64,000 nucleotides of DNA from Anastrepha obliqua (GCF_027943255.1 NC_072895.1:41266001-41330000); one strand, 5' to 3'. Positions 1-12,889 are shown, counted from the stretch's first letter. Translations and numbers: made by a program. Notes: generated from the letters alone by a model not told the origin.

Positions 1-1199
1 CATTGCATTTGGTTAGAGTTCATGAGCTGGTTATGACACTCCTTAAGGTTGAATAATATTCTACTCTGCAATGGAAAACACGACCATCTTTTCTCTACAT
101 TAATGGGATTATCAAGATTTTATTTTATATCAGCGATTAATTGCTTTTGATTGCTCCACAGTTGCTTCATTTCATATTTTTCTTTCGCATCTTTCTTATT
201 TTATGCTAGTCGACTCGCTTTTGTTCGCTTATTCATTTAAAGGCTGTGACCTATTTTACACTAATTTTTCTTTCAATCAGTTACTCCTTATTACCCTTAT
301 ATCCTCTCACCCTTTATTGCTGGTGACTTAGCCTTTCTGCGGAGCTTGCTGTTTTCTACTTTATAGGTTTTGTGTTATTCTGCCAGGCGCTATTCCAGAT
401 TTAATTTGTGAGCTGCTGCTTTTAAAGCGATTAACGGTAGTGCACTGGGAGTGGTAAAGAATTTGGAATTGTGCTTAAATTCGACAAATACTTTGACCTT
501 AATCAAAAAGTTAATAAATTTAATTTATTTGATGCTTTATTCGCCTAGTAAAAATTACCGTAACTCTCAAAGGTTTATATATTGTCAAAAAAGTACGGGT
601 TTTACCAAAAAAGGGTCAGGTGATAAATAAAAAATACTATCTGGGTGTTGTTATTAATCATTGCCTACAACAATTTTTCTTATTTCGGGTATCGGGCAAG
701 AAATAAATAATAGTAAAAAGTAACGCGTTCATTCAAGTATGGAGTAAAAAATGTGAATAACAAAATTATTTTTGGATGATTTGTTTTTTAATTCTATGTA
801 GGAAATTTCTCTATATATTTACCTAATAGGCTGTTTCTTTTGTGTTTCATTACGATGCCTGATTTTGAGAAAAGTCTTTCTTTACCAGCGTTTGAAAACT
901 GGCAGCATAACAGCAGCAACTCTAAAAAAAATGTGTTATTACTGTTCTGCGAAAGCAACTTTTTTTAATCTGATTTGCTGCGCATATCTCTACAGCTTAC
1001 TCGCAGCACAGCTGGCATTTTTTTTCACCTTGCAGTTATGTATGTTGTCGTAACTGCGAAATTTGAAACAGTTTAGTCACAGCGCAGTTTCAAATGTTCA
1101 TTATGCCGTGCATTTGCATCAGCTGCCGAAGCCTCATACGAACAGAATAGCACAGTTTTTATTATTTTTTTGTTTCTTGTTTGAGGGTGAGGTAGGATT
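1..1199. other. AT-rich DNA without recognisable gene
   Basis: I see no conserved protein, RNA gene or clear repeat here. The short open frames near 865-1250 have no recognisable motif and T-rich, low-complexity codons, so I treat them as chance. Confidence 0.6.
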
Positions 1200-2600
1200 C
1201 AAATGCCTTAGCACTTACCACGACCATCGTCTACTGCATCGAGTGGAGTAGCTTCTGAAAATATTTTCTCCTCCTCTTCTGGGGAGACTCCCTTCTCGGG
1301 ACTACTTTCTGCATTATTTCGGGAGGGCACTTCAGGCTTCAGGCTCGTCTTCTTACGTCGTTGTTTGTGGGACTTCGATTTGTTGAACTGCGTCAAGGTT
1401 TATCTTTTTTCTTCGTTATACGCTTTCAACGTGTCTTTTAACCGCATTCTATTTATACTCGCGTTTAAGCAATTTGTCTATCACATTGGTCGACGTGATG
1501 TCGCTAATCTGCTCCCTTAGGACATCACTTCCCACTAGTCATCTGTCGCAACTAAAGAAGGTGTGCTTGGCGTCATCGCTCGGTGCCTCGCAGTATTTGC
1601 ACTTTGGGTCGCTTACGTTACCCATGCGGTATAGGTATTTTCGAAGTATCCGTGACCCGAGAGGAACTGAGTCCTGAAATAACTCACTTCCCTGAAGTTT
1701 CTTTGAACCCATTTGCCTATTGTATGAATCAGCTTTGCCGTCCATCTGTGATTCATCTGTCGTCCATCAGTGTCCCATCGGCTTTACTGAAGGTACATGG
1801 TTTGGCATCTCCGTTCCGCGGGGCGGATTTTTCCTGGAATCCCACGCATCTGCACGTTCTCGGGCTATGATATCGATAGGTATCTCCCTGTGATCACAAA
1901 ATCGGCTGTGTCTGAGACAGTGCAGTAGGCGTAAGCAATTTTGAGCGCCGCTGTTCGTTGGACAGCATCCAGTGATCTGCGTTTGGTTTTGCAGCTTAGG
2001 GCATCTCCCCATATTTCGCTGCCGTACAGTAGCATTGCGTTTGTGGACGCCTTCTTATACTCTGTGTTGGCCCACCGATTTTCACCATTAGTCTGCTTGT
2101 CAATCCCATTACCATCGCTGCTTTAGTAGCCGCGTGCCGTATCTGGGCCCAGAACGTGCAGGGTTACTCAAGTATTTCACCGATTTTTTAGTCCCTAAGG
2201 ACGCGTCACCTAGTTGCATGCAGACCTCGAGTGGCATTTGACCTCGAGTCATCAGGATGACTTCGGTCTTATGTTTGGCGAGTTCCAGGCCATGGTCCTC
2301 AAGCAGAAATTGGGTCCTTAACATGACTTGATTCAGCTCCGTCCTGGCGTCGTCGGTATATCGCGCTGATATGTCCACCGCTATATCGTCCACGTATCCC
2401 ACTAGACATGTATATTATGGCATTTCTATTCAGAAGATCTCGTCTGATTTCAGCGTTCGCGGTCAAGAATAGATCCTTGGACTGCGCCAGACATTACCGC
2501 TTTAATTTTCTGAGCATCTGGTTTGTCGTACAGAAGTTCATGCTCGCTCAGGTAGCTCTGAAGCATCCTTAACACAGTTTTATATCGCTAGATTCATTAT
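1200..2600 (-). mobile_element. R1-clade-like non-LTR retrotransposon, 3' part, decayed
   Basis: This is the carboxy-terminal half of a LINE polyprotein on the minus strand, read right to left. The block at 2504-2464 encodes VMSGAVQGSI, a reverse transcriptase motif. At 2402-2350 follows GYVDDIAV, the RT catalytic YxDD box, then LEDHGLELAKHKTEVI. Near 1600-1542 lies a CCHC-type knuckle (CKYCEAPSDDAKHTFFSC) typical of R1-like elements after the RT. The remaining tail to about 1200 is Lys/Glu-rich and fits the family's C-terminus. Several frameshifts and stops separate these blocks, so no functional protein is possible. The 5' end (endonuclease and ORF1) is missing, as expected of a 5'-truncated LINE. 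The R1 assignment rests on motif style and could be a neighbouring clade. Confidence 0.8.
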
Positions 2601-5047
2601 CTCTAGGTGTTATGCGATATTTCAGAGTGCATATTCGTCGAAACTGACCAGATTTGTAGAAAAACTATACAGCAATAAAAAATACTATGTAATTTCCTAA
2701 CAACAGCTTCTTTTAAAGGATACCAAGGAATAAGGGGCATATGACCAAGTTTCTGCAATATATTTATAATTACAGCAGTTCTCAAATCGATTTGCGGTGC
2801 ACTCGAATTCCCTTGTCAAAGTCACTTTTCTGAATCATGTTGAGGTAATGATTGTACTGAACTTTATTGGAATTAGTGAAGCCCTCCGAATTGATCTTTC
2901 CTTAACGCCAAATGTACTACTAAACCTCCAGCCTGTGAATTTTGCGGTGAGTTTCAGATACTAAGAATGAGGTTGGATAAGATCTGTTTAAGTTCACGCA
3001 TCGATTATTCGAAGTTGCGGTCTGATTTCTGTGAGTGCAAGTCGCTATGTTCCTTTGGTAATTGCACAAATAAACTGTGGCATTACCTTATTAAATCATT
3101 TAAAATCACACAATGAAAGCTTTTGCTCAAAACATAAATATTTATAATGCACAGGTGCATCTTTTTTTCACTATAGTAAATTCATTATCCATGCCTCCCT
3201 ATAGATTTCAATTCAGCTCCCTGAAAAAGTTCTTTCATAGTTAATACTCAATTATTCACTTGTGATTGCCTGAAGAGCAAATAGCAGTCATTTTCTGGGT
3301 CACTCATACGACTGTTGTTGCAACAGTGTGAAGTTTAATTATTTACTATGATTAAAACCATAACAAAAAAATTAGAAAGCTTGAGTGCAGCATTGTTATG
3401 CGGCAAGCGGGTAAAAATGATTGCTGGCTGCAGTGGAGGTGGGGAGAGGAAGAAGAAGAGGACATTGTTGTGGCACCACAATAAGCATGGGAATGCGAAG
3501 AGGAAAATAAAAATAGAAGCGACGCAAATAATTTAATTAGCATAATTGGAGTGCTACTTTTGAAGCAGCTGAATTGTGACGAAAAAAGGAAATCCAAGTA
3601 TATGAGTCAAATCAATTTTAAGTGCTGTCGAAATGATTAAAATTTTTTATTTATAGAAACACGTATTTCTCACTTCTCTATCGTGGTGTAAAAACCATAG
3701 TATTGCACTTTAATCCGTACAAAGCAAAAACAATAAAAGGCTGAAAAAATTATATGAATATGCTTTATGGCGTAAAAACTTCGATGATTCGTTTTCCGAG
3801 GTATCGAGCCAACTCCATTCATTTCAATGCTTGCATTTCTACATATTAAAATTTTTTATTTCAGGAATAAAGTGCACAGAAGTGGCATGCAATAAAAAAT
3901 AGTTCAACAATTGCTTTAACTGTTTACATACCGAGGACTGGACATATAAAAATCAGTAATATTTATATAAAAAGAAGTCAGTGCAATAATTGTTTTTGTG
4001 TTATGAGAATTTCCGTGAAAAATTAGTTATAAAAGAGCTCCTCTGAAATAAATTGACGCGAAAGTACTTAAATACATAAATAGCAGTAGGAAAAATATAT
4101 TAGTGAAATTTCAATATTTTTATATTCAGTTTATAGTTTTTTGTTGAACGAGAATAAAAACTTTTATATTTGCAAAATATTTCGAACTAAAGGAAAAACT
4201 CAACTTTTTAATAAAAAGTGTTATATAAAAAATAAATAAAATGGGGCTACAAAATAAGTGAAAACTTATTGGTATAAAAAAAGGTTTGAAGGAGTAAGGG
4301 ACCTTATTTTTCTATTCTTTTCTTACAAAAATTGAAAATTTAAAAATTTGTTTTAAGAAAATTTTAAAACTTTATAAAAACTATTTTTTATCCAAAAACA
4401 AAAAAAAAAAATCAAAAAAAACAAAGCAAAACAAAATACAAAATAAAATAACACAATTACATGCGTAAAAAAGCCCACAAAAAAAAATCTTATAAAAAAA
4501 ATCGGAAACGAACAACAAACATTTAAATTTAAATTATAGGGTGAATAAATATCAAATACATAAAGCTATATATGAACTAAATTTTTTTTTTAATTACACA
4601 AACACATTTTTTTTGCCTAAAATAAAAAAACTTAATAAGTCGGTAAATACCTTATTTTTATTTGATAACAAAAAATATGGCGAATAAATTTGCAGAAAAT
4701 TTAAAAACTTTTTAAAAGAGTGGAAGGTATATTCTCCCAAACAAACAGAGAAGAAATACTTGTAAAGAAAAAAATTAAAGTTTTCTTCTGAAATAAAAAA
4801 AATTCAATAATTGCCAACGTATTAACCTTTGTCACCTTTTTCTATAAAAAAATATGAATAAATTTTCAGAAAATTTAATAAACTATGTGGAAGGCTTTTG
4901 CTCTCAAACAAAGAAGAAAAAGAAAAAACCAACATAAACAAGAAGAAATCCCAGCGAAAAAAATGTAAATACGATAAATAAAAATTATGTTTTTCTAATA
5001 AAAAAAATTAAAAAATATAAATAAATATATTAAACTAAATATATATA
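2601..5047. other. AT-rich non-coding stretch, becoming A-rich after about 4 kb
   Basis: No recognisable gene. Short frames near 2603-2785 and 3348-3597 lack motifs; the lysine-rich one at 3348 reflects purine-rich sequence. From about 4000 the plus strand becomes very rich in A over T. Confidence 0.55.
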
Positions 5048-5999
5048 TTAGGTGCGCAGCTAAGTTCTCGCTGTTTTTTTCATGGAAAGTTTTGCCCATC
5101 GCTGTCTACTACTTTTTCCCATCTTTCTGGTAAATGTCGTATACCGTCGCGGTAAAACTGTTCATCTTTTGAGGCTATCCATGGGCCAAGCCATTTTTTA
5201 ATGTCTTCACATGAATGGAACTGCAGGTCAGCTAGACCATGTGCCATCGATCGGAATAGGTGATAATCGGACTGCGCAATATCTGGAGAATATGCATTAA
5301 TTGAAGTCGATACCGATCCCCAGAGATGGTTTCGCTTTGTTTTAACAGTTCATAATAAATAGCATCAACGTGGTCCCACCAATTACATAGCATAACCTTC
5401 GCAACGTGAATATTCGGCCGAGGCGCCGACGTAGAAGCATAATTGGGCAGCCCCCATGACTTTCTTTTCTTTGGATTGCTGTACTGAATCCATTTTTCAT
5501 CATCTGTCACTATGCGCTGAAGAAAACCCTTCCTTTGTTGCCGCTGGAGCAGTTCTTCACAGGCGAAAAAACGACGTTTAACATCCCTTGGTTTTATCTC
5601 ATAAGCGGGTTACTTCTAATACTGAAGCAAGCTCTTCTTGCCGGCGGACGGTCGTCAACATTAAAATCACCTGCTTCGAAGCGACGAAACAATCTCGGCA
5701 CGTTGTTTCACTTAAAGCAACATCTCCATAAACTTTTTGTAGCTCTCGATGCGCTTCAGCCGCCGTTTTGTTTCAAATGAAAGAGAAAAATCGCAACTCA
5801 CGATTATTCGGCACAAAATCAGACGTTTTTACAAAACCAAAAGCATATGATACCAAACCAAGATCACTAATGTGTGGGAGCAGTTTGTTTACTATATGTC
5901 CAAGCTTGGTTTATGATGTTCAGGTTATGTTAGACTCGACTAGCACACACTGCTGGCGGCATCTATTGACAAACAGCGGGAACTTAGTTGCGCACCTAA
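5048..5999 (-). mobile_element. mariner element (TTAGGTGCGC family), internally deleted copy
   Basis: Both ends are visible. TTAGGTGCGCAGCTAAGTTC starts at 5048 and its reverse complement ends at 5999, with 26 of 28 terminal bases matching. TA dinucleotides flank both ends (5046-5047 and 6000-6001), as for mariner insertion. The minus strand encodes a mariner transposase in pieces. The best block (5510-5232) has TDDEKWIQY around the first catalytic Asp (usually TGDEKWI), then WGLPNYASTSAPRPNIH and VMLCNWWD. The reading jumps from GDRYRLQL directly to SPDIAQSDYHLF in another frame, so the segment with the second catalytic Asp (the HDNARPH region) is deleted. N-terminal helix-turn-helix remnants lie at 5520-5780. 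The 952 bp length is short of the usual 1.3 kb. A second fragment of the family lies at 21528. Confidence 0.88.
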
Positions 6000-7741
6000 T
6001 ATAGATACATATAAATATATAAAAAAATGTCTAATGTAAAAATTTAAAAAGTCGGTAAAATACCCTTTCGATAAAAAAAAAACAACAAAAGCGAACGCTT
6101 ATATGCTAATTAATAATAACTGAAAAGCGAATAACAGCCTCTTCCCTCGAAAATTTTGTTTTTGCGGGTGAGCGTTTTTAAATAACTCACTCATCGTCCA
6201 AGCTACCGGTGCAGTGGTAAAAATAACAATATATAATATAAATAATACAAATAGAAACCAAAAGAAGAAGAAAAGCGAAATATCATATTATACGAAGAAA
6301 TTCCACAAAACCCGTAATGAAAAATAATTAAAAAATATACAAAATTAAATAAGTCGAGAGAACTCCCTTTAAAAAATTGTATAATAATAATAGCATCAAC
6401 AACAACAATAACAATAGAAGTAATAATAACACATATACTTAACTAATTTTTTCTGAATTTTTACATTTTTTTAGGCTGAAGGTGTAAATACAAAACTATT
6501 ATAAAATACTCGACTGGATTGAGTAGAAGTCAACTATTCCATAATTTCGAAATTTTTACGCAAATTGACTGACTAAGCCTAGACTTATTAACTGTTATTT
6601 ACAAATCTGAAACTAAGAATATTAACTGTTATTTACAAAAAATAAAGAATAAACAAAAACAACAAAAAATTGTAATCGTTCTTCAAATTAAGTGCAACAA
6701 ATTAGGCGACACTAAATAAACCGCATTTTAGGTTAAAGTAAATAACTGTAATGTTAGCTTTCAATCAATAAAAATAAGTGTACATAAAAAATGAGGAAAA
6801 TGGTAAAAGCTTTAATTAACAATTAAGTGAAAGACTATACATATACACAAAGTGAATAGTCCGAAAACATATATATATATATATACTAGTTCACGTGGCA
6901 ATTAGGTTAAACCGAATTGTGGTGCAAATATTTATCGTGGAAAACATATTTCATTGCAAAGCGAATAAACAAAAACAAAACAAAACAAAAAAAAACATTC
7001 AATTTGCATTTGTGTAATAGAAAATAAAAAAAACTAATTAAAATAAATAAATTTTGGTTTTGCAAAAAGTCAATATTTCCAATAAGCCACAAAACATTCA
7101 CAATAAATCAAAGGACAAATTTAGTGAATTATTTAAAACTCAAATATTAACTTCCTCATAATAATCAGCTAATAAATGCAATGTCAATTACCGAGCGCAT
7201 AAATTGTGGGCATTAAAATATATACACGCAAATAAGTAAATATTTATAGTCAATGGTAAATGTCTAAAATTAGTGACTGCAGTGAAATTATATAGAAAAT
7301 AAAAATAAAATTAAAAACAAAATAAATAGAAATGAAAGTCCATTAAAAATTTGCTAAGTAAAATCAATTAAGCGCAATTTGTTATAATTTAATTCAATAA
7401 CTAAAAAAATCATCAACACAAATAGACGCTTAGCTGTGCAGTGGTTTAAGGTAAATTCGCGGCAAGAACAAATACAACAAAACCCAAAAGCACAGCTGAC
7501 TTTCAAGTGCATAAATAAACACGAAAATCACAATTAATTCAATTTATGTGAAAGTGTAGAGCAAAAAGCGTTTCAGGTAATTGCAATGTGCTCAAGGGTG
7601 GGGTGTGCAGGCAGCGACAGCAGCAGCAAAATGTTGCACTGCTGGTGAAATTAAACTAAAAAATTAAAAATGCGTATTTATGCGTATTAAAAGAGATGCG
7701 AACTTTTGGGAGCAAGCGTAGATGCATAAAACACATATATA
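6000..7741 (+). other. A-rich, T-poor stretch, possible transcribed leader
   Basis: No protein gene. The plus strand shows persistent A excess over many hundreds of bases, with motifs such as repeated AATAAA-like words. In flies this asymmetry is common in untranslated leader exons on the sense strand. At about 7575 a CAG/GTAATT junction could be a splice donor. This is inference only; a transcript would be needed to confirm it. Confidence 0.3.
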
Positions 7742-7754
7742 AAGGGTGGTCCAA

Positions 7755-8340
7755 AAGCAAATATCTTTGTAAAATAAAATAAAAAATAAAATATAATAAA
7801 TTAAAAATAAAACTGAAATTAAAAGAAAATAATAATCATAAACGTTAAATTAAATAAAATGAAATAAATAAGATAGAAATGTAAATTTAAAAAATGCAAT
7901 ACAATAAAATAAAATGAAAAATTAAATAAAGCAAAGAAAAAAAATTCATAAAACAAAATAAACCGAAAAATAAAAAAAAAAATAAAAATAAAAAAAATTC
8001 ATAAAATAAAATAAAATGAAATCACTTAAAATATAATAAATTAAATAGCAAAATAATAAAATAAATTGGAATAAACAAATTTATTTGAATAAAATATAAT
8101 AAATTAAAAGAATTAATATGAACATAAATTAAATAAAATGAAACAAATGAGATCAAAATATAAAATAAAAAATTCAATACAATAAAATAAAATGAAAATT
8201 AAAATAAACCGAAATAGAAAAAAAATGATAAATAAATATAGAAAAGAAAAGAAAGAAAGAAAATAAAATCCAATTGAAGAAAACAGTAAATTAAAATAAA
8301 TTTAATAAAAAAGGTAAAATAAAATAAAATAAATTGAAAT
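7755..8340 (+). repeat. AAAAT-type low-complexity repeat
   Basis: Degenerate runs of AAAATAAAAT and AAATAAA with scattered G and C. A similar tract resumes at about 8753-9210. It is interrupted by the SINE scrap and a normal-complexity island. Confidence 0.7.
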
Positions 8341-8349
8341 AAAAACATT

Positions 8350-8440
8350 TAGTAAATAAAATAAATTTGTGGAATAACATTTGTGAAACAATATCAAGAC
8401 GCACACCGCAAGTAGGAGGAGGAACAATTATATATATATA
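8350..8440 (+). mobile_element. SINE 3'-end fragment (copy 1)
   Basis: The words TTTGTGAAACAATATCAAGA, CGCACACCGCAAGTAGGAGG and a TATATATATA tail match the 3' region of the tRNA-headed SINE seen in full at 42503. The 5' head and the GTGTACGCGCC segment are missing. Confidence 0.65.
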
Positions 8441-8483
8441 AATAAAATTAAAAAAAAAACATGTTAATAATTGTTTTTGGTTT

Positions 8484-8752
8484 TCCGGGTGAAGGCGTTT
8501 TGAACGCCTCAGATATCATCAAATCCAGCGTCGCTGCAATGGTATGTTGCGCTTGCAGGGACTAAAGAGCTTTCCCTCGTTTGGAACCGTCGTCTTTCCT
8601 GCAATCGCATTCACATTATTCAGAGTGTCCTTCCATAATTCTCATTGCAAGATCTCCATGTGTACAACTGCGATAGAATCCGGTTTTTTATTCGAAGAAT
8701 CATTTCACCAAATCTGTTAATATTTTCCTGCATTTCCTCACACTGCAGTAAA
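8484..8752. other. unexplained normal-complexity island inside A-rich DNA
   Basis: About 270 bp of balanced sequence with GC-containing words sits abruptly in AAAAT-type repeat. Neither strand gives an uninterrupted reading frame or a family I recognise. It may be a fragment of an unknown repeat. Confidence 0.4.
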
Positions 8753-9403
8753 ATTAAATAAATTCAAATTTAAAAAATAATACCATACAAAAAAATAAAA
8801 TTGAAACAAGATCAAATAAAATAAAATAATTCATGTTAAAATAATTTTAAAAAGAAAATCAAATAAATTGGAACAGGGACAGTTTAACTAATGTAAATGA
8901 AAATAAAAATAATAACTAAATTAAATAAAAATTTTATAAAAAAAGATTATTGCAGCAATTAAGAGAAAAATATGATAAAATGAAAACAACAAATAAATAA
9001 ATAAAAAGAAATAAAAAAAAAAACAAAAAATACATATCAAATAGTGACTTAAGTAGACAAAAATAATTTTATAATAAATATATAAAACAGAAAAAAATTA
9101 AATAAAATAGATAAAAATAAAAACAACTTTTAATATAAGAAAATTATTTAGAAATGAAATAGGACAAATAAATTAAGATGAAATGGGATGAAATAAAATA
9201 GAATAAATTTTTTTTCAATAAACATTGTGGCTGCGTCGCAAGGCAATCACTTTGCAATCTCCTATTCTTTCAATATTTTATTCTTGGGAGATATAAAATC
9301 TATTGCTTAACGCCAAAGATTTCCAATGAAAAGAATTAAAAAGGCTGCCAGCTTCAAAACAATATATAAGAAAAACATAAATTTGCATTTGGATCACCCT
9401 GTA

Positions 9404-11694
9404 TACGTGTTTTGTTAATTAATTTTGTATCGCAACTGTCACTGCATAAGTGTTAATGGATGTTTATGCGTGCGAGCAGTCATTTGATATGTATATGTTT
9501 GAAGTTTATGTATGCTTCTAAAAACACGAACCGGAGCCAGTAAAAAATATAGAAAATACTGACTTTTAAATAATTAAATAATGCTAAATAAAAAAAAAAT
9601 TAAAAAAATTAAAAAATAAATGTCTGCAACTAAAAATAAAATTTAAAAAAAGTTCTCGTATTAGTTTGCACTCTCCATATAGTTGTAGCTGTTGAATGTC
9701 GCACACTTGTAGTAGCGTCTCGTAAGTGTTGTTGCAACTTTGCAATTTTCGATTAATACCTAAAATACTCAGCTTAGCTACTTCTTGTTCCTGGAAAAAA
9801 CCACAAAAACTGAAATTAAGAAAAAACAAAAAATAAAAATAAAAATAAAAACAAAATTTACTATTTGTTTGCTATTTAACTGTTAATCAAAGATATGTGC
9901 TCGTATTTTGTATAGTTGAAAAACAAAAAACTGCAATAGTAGCGTTTAAAAGCAAGCAAACGCATCACTTCCTAGTCAACTGAATATCTCCACACATCTG
10001 TATCACACACCTACACATGAATATATGTAGTAGTATATGTAGCAATGTACAAAAAGTTGAAAGTCTGTGTGCGTGTGTGTGTCTACGCTGTGCTATGCCG
10101 CAATGCCGATCAGCATTTTTGGTAAACGTTTTTCCGGCGTTCATCAGCGTGTTAATGCGTCAAAAAAGACAACAAAGAAGGTAGCTGAGTGGTTTGTTGT
10201 TGTAAGTTTTGTTTTTACTACCTCTGCTTTTATTCATACTCTGCTTTGCTTTTGCATTACCTGCTTCTCATAAAAATTTAAATGTGCACACACACCATCT
10301 GCTCGTTCATTATTTTTTCACGACATTTTGTTTTGATGCATTTCCATGTTGTTGGCTGTAATACGTGGCGTATACGCAATAAAAAGCATGAATGCCTAAA
10401 AATTGTTTTTTCTTTTTTCTAGCTAAATAACACTCTGCTTTACAATGTTTACATGTTTATAGTAGAACACTCATTTAAATTAAATTAAATATGCACTGAA
10501 AATGTTTTCGAATTCTTAATTCTTCGTAATTCCTATTCTATTCTAATTCTTTTTTGTTTATATGTGTGCCGTTTAACAGGTCCCTTTGTTTGCTCTTAAA
10601 ACTAATGGGCCAGTTTTTTCATGCTCGTTTTATTAAGCATCTTAGATGGGGTCAGTTGACTGTGCAGCATTTTCGGAAAATATGAGTTTCAATTTTTTAC
10701 GATGCATAATTTTAATCTTACCTTCTCACTCTCACTTTATCCAAAATGCTGCATAACCTAGAACTTTACATGGAATTAATGAAATCAAAAGTTTTAACTC
10801 ACTTGCTTCTAGATTTTAATTCTGAAAACATAAAATAATGCCGCTAGTATTTTTCCACTACTGTCAATTGCATAATTCGTAGCATTGCCGATTCGAATGA
10901 AATGTTAATATAAATTGGCGTAAGTGGCTTCACAAAACTTTGGCTTGCAATCATACACACATTCATACATATGCGCACAGGAGTGTATACATATTACCAT
11001 ATCTATTATGTATATTATACATATGTATGTACGAATATAGATATTCTATGTGCATCCAAGTGAAAAATGTTGGCTGCCTATTTGGTTTAAAGGAATTTAT
11101 TGTGCTTGAGAGAATTTTTGGTTATGTGATATTTGTGCTCGATTGTTAAATGCAAATATGAAAGCATTTAAAATTTTTTGTTTTTAATATTAGATACCAG
11201 TGCTTCACCATGTCGGAGTGCTCCCAATGCATTTGAATATACATATGGACATATTTCCTTGGTTATCTTCATGCTAATGGCATACATAGCCAGGTCTGTT
11301 ATTACAGAGAATTCCCTTAACTTGTTATATTTTTATTTATTTTTAATAGGAATTTGAAACCATGATTTAGGAAATGTTCTCTAAAATTGTTGCTTTGGAA
11401 AGTAATTGAAGGTAGTTGCAAGGTAACTTGGTTTTTTAAGAACCTAATCGTGCAGACGAGATATCACTTATTGAGCTGGTTTGTTGAGAAGAGCTTTTCT
11501 GCAGTAATTTTTTTTTTTTTTTGTACATCATTATTTTTAGCTGTTCACTATTTTCTTTGTGTTTTTAGTGTTCACTATTTTGGTATTAAATTATTTCCTA
11601 TTTTCTAACAAAAGCCGCACAAATCCAAGCTCGAAACTTTATTATTCCATAAAATATTCGTCTCAAAAAAAAAAAAACAAAAATTAGAATTAAT
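9404..11694. other. AT-rich non-coding stretch
   Basis: No recognisable gene. It contains short GT/CA-rich and TATG-type simple sequence near 10060 and 10950-11040. Open frames here (for example 10067, 10940 and 11387) are hydrophobic, motif-free chance frames. Confidence 0.55.
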
Positions 11695-11865
11695 TAATGG
11701 TGTCGTACGTCAGTTTCAGTTGACACTAGGACACTATACAGCCGCAGTATACAAACAGATAAGCAATGGAGCGCGTAAAGCGCAAAATAAAGATTACCAT
11801 CACTCAAAATGTTTATCTTTTTTGGCTTAGCAAAACAAATATTCAAAAACAACTTTTACATATAA
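11695..11865 (+). mobile_element. Tc1-like non-autonomous element fragment (GGCGCAAAATTA family)
   Basis: The segment with CAATGGAGCGCGTAAAGCGC, followed by CATCACTCAAAATG and TATTCAAAAACAA, matches the right part of the element at 26776-27309 and, on the opposite strand, the short MITE at 45407-45613. The terminal GCGCCA repeat is not visible at this copy. The small frame starting at 11766 lies inside this repeat and is not a gene. Confidence 0.65.
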
Positions 11866-12363
11866 AAGAACTTCAAAACACGCATTCACATACTACATTA
11901 CAAAAACAAAAAACCGCAGTAGGCAGAACTGAGTGGCTCAGCGTGAGACAAAAATAAATTTTTTATGATGGTGGGCATGATAGGCGCGGCAATTTCTATT
12001 TAAAACCCGTAAAGTAAAACTTTTTAAACAATAAAATAAAATTTCCGTAATTAGGGGTACTGTAAAGTATGTTTCTTTTTTTTTTTGCTAGAAAAGTCAG
12101 TTACAAAAATCTATGTAGCTAAAAAATACGGATATACTACCTTACTCTGAGTATAAAATAGTATAAAACGTTTAAAATATTTGGGTTAATCAATCAACTG
12201 TTTGAGTTTGAAAAATCTCGTTTTGAGAAATACCCAAACAAATATAAAAAGTTTGGTGAAATTTTCTAGTTACCGGTTCCCGGTACGCTGTTTTCAAAGA
12301 GACATGACTTCCATGGCTATTTGTATAATTTTATCGGGAAAATCTTTCGGTTTTAAATTTTTG
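11866..12363. other. non-coding spacer
   Basis: AT-rich sequence with no recognisable gene, between two transposon relics. Confidence 0.5.
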
Positions 12364-12855
12364 TTTGGGGAAAAAGAAATCCATTGTTTTTCTGTAGATG
12401 ACAGTGGTGGTCGATATCTCGTAAAGTATTCATCAAACAATTTAAGGTTAATTCTCGTTGTTAAGATGACATTAAAAAAAAAAAAATTCTGTTGCTGTTG
12501 TTTGTTTGCTCCATTCAGTTGTGAGGGTGTTACCAATGGAAATTAACAAAGAAAATAATCGGTACATTTTTCATTTTTTTTTTAATAAAGGAAAAAAATG
12601 CAAGTCAGGCGGCTGTAATTGTGATTGGTGCTTTTGGTGCTGACTTTGAAAGCTAATTACGTGCTATTTTGGTTTCGTTGATTCCATTCAGGTATTTGAT
12701 ATTAAAGAAAATATGTATAACATTACAGAAATAATCAAAGTGTACCAGCATGTTGGCAGTCGTAACATCACCCAGGAGGTCGGTATTTAGACCATAAAAC
12801 AGTTTTAAATCATTTGCGCAAAATAAAAAACAGAAGTAATGGATTTTTCCCCAAA
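12364..12855 (+). mobile_element. mariner deletion derivative (TTTGGGGAAAAA family), copy A
   Basis: TTTGGGGAAAAAGAAATCC at 12364 is mirrored by GGATTTTTCCCCAAA ending at 12855, giving a TIR-bounded element of 492 bp. Inside, from the start codon at 12535, lies the transposase amino end: MEINKENNRY, then a phenylalanine run and, after frameshifts, DIKENMYNITEIIKVYQHVGSR. These match the N-terminal DNA-binding part of mariner transposases. The catalytic core is deleted outright, so this is a non-autonomous relic. Related copies lie at 22766 and 24914. A different transposon begins only 34 bp to the right. Confidence 0.8.
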
Positions 12856-12889
12856 TTAATACCTATAAGGGTGGTTTTACGATTTAAAG

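Larger units (their letters stand above)
7742..9401. mobile_element. TIR-bounded A-rich block (Tc1/mariner-like termini)
   Basis: The left end AAGGGTGGTCCAAAAGCAAA (7742) and the reverse complement of the right end, CAGGGTGATCCAAATGCAAA (ending 9401), form an imperfect inverted repeat of about 25 bases. TA occurs at both outer edges. Such AGGGTGG termini are common in Tc1/mariner-like elements. The interior is mostly degenerate AAAAT/AAATAA low-complexity repeat, with a SINE scrap and a normal-complexity island at 8484-8752. No transposase is recognisable. Either it is a non-autonomous element swollen by simple repeat, or the two ends belong to different insertions. Confidence 0.4.

Noticed and set aside
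3348..3536. Lysine-rich plus-strand frame
   Set aside because: Purine-rich sequence gives Lys/Arg codons by chance; no motif, no splice sites, and an overlapping minus frame is just as long.
12202..12546. 114-residue plus-strand frame
   Set aside because: Runs across the left terminus and leader of the mariner derivative; the same leader is repeated at 22766 and 24914, so it is repeat, not a gene.
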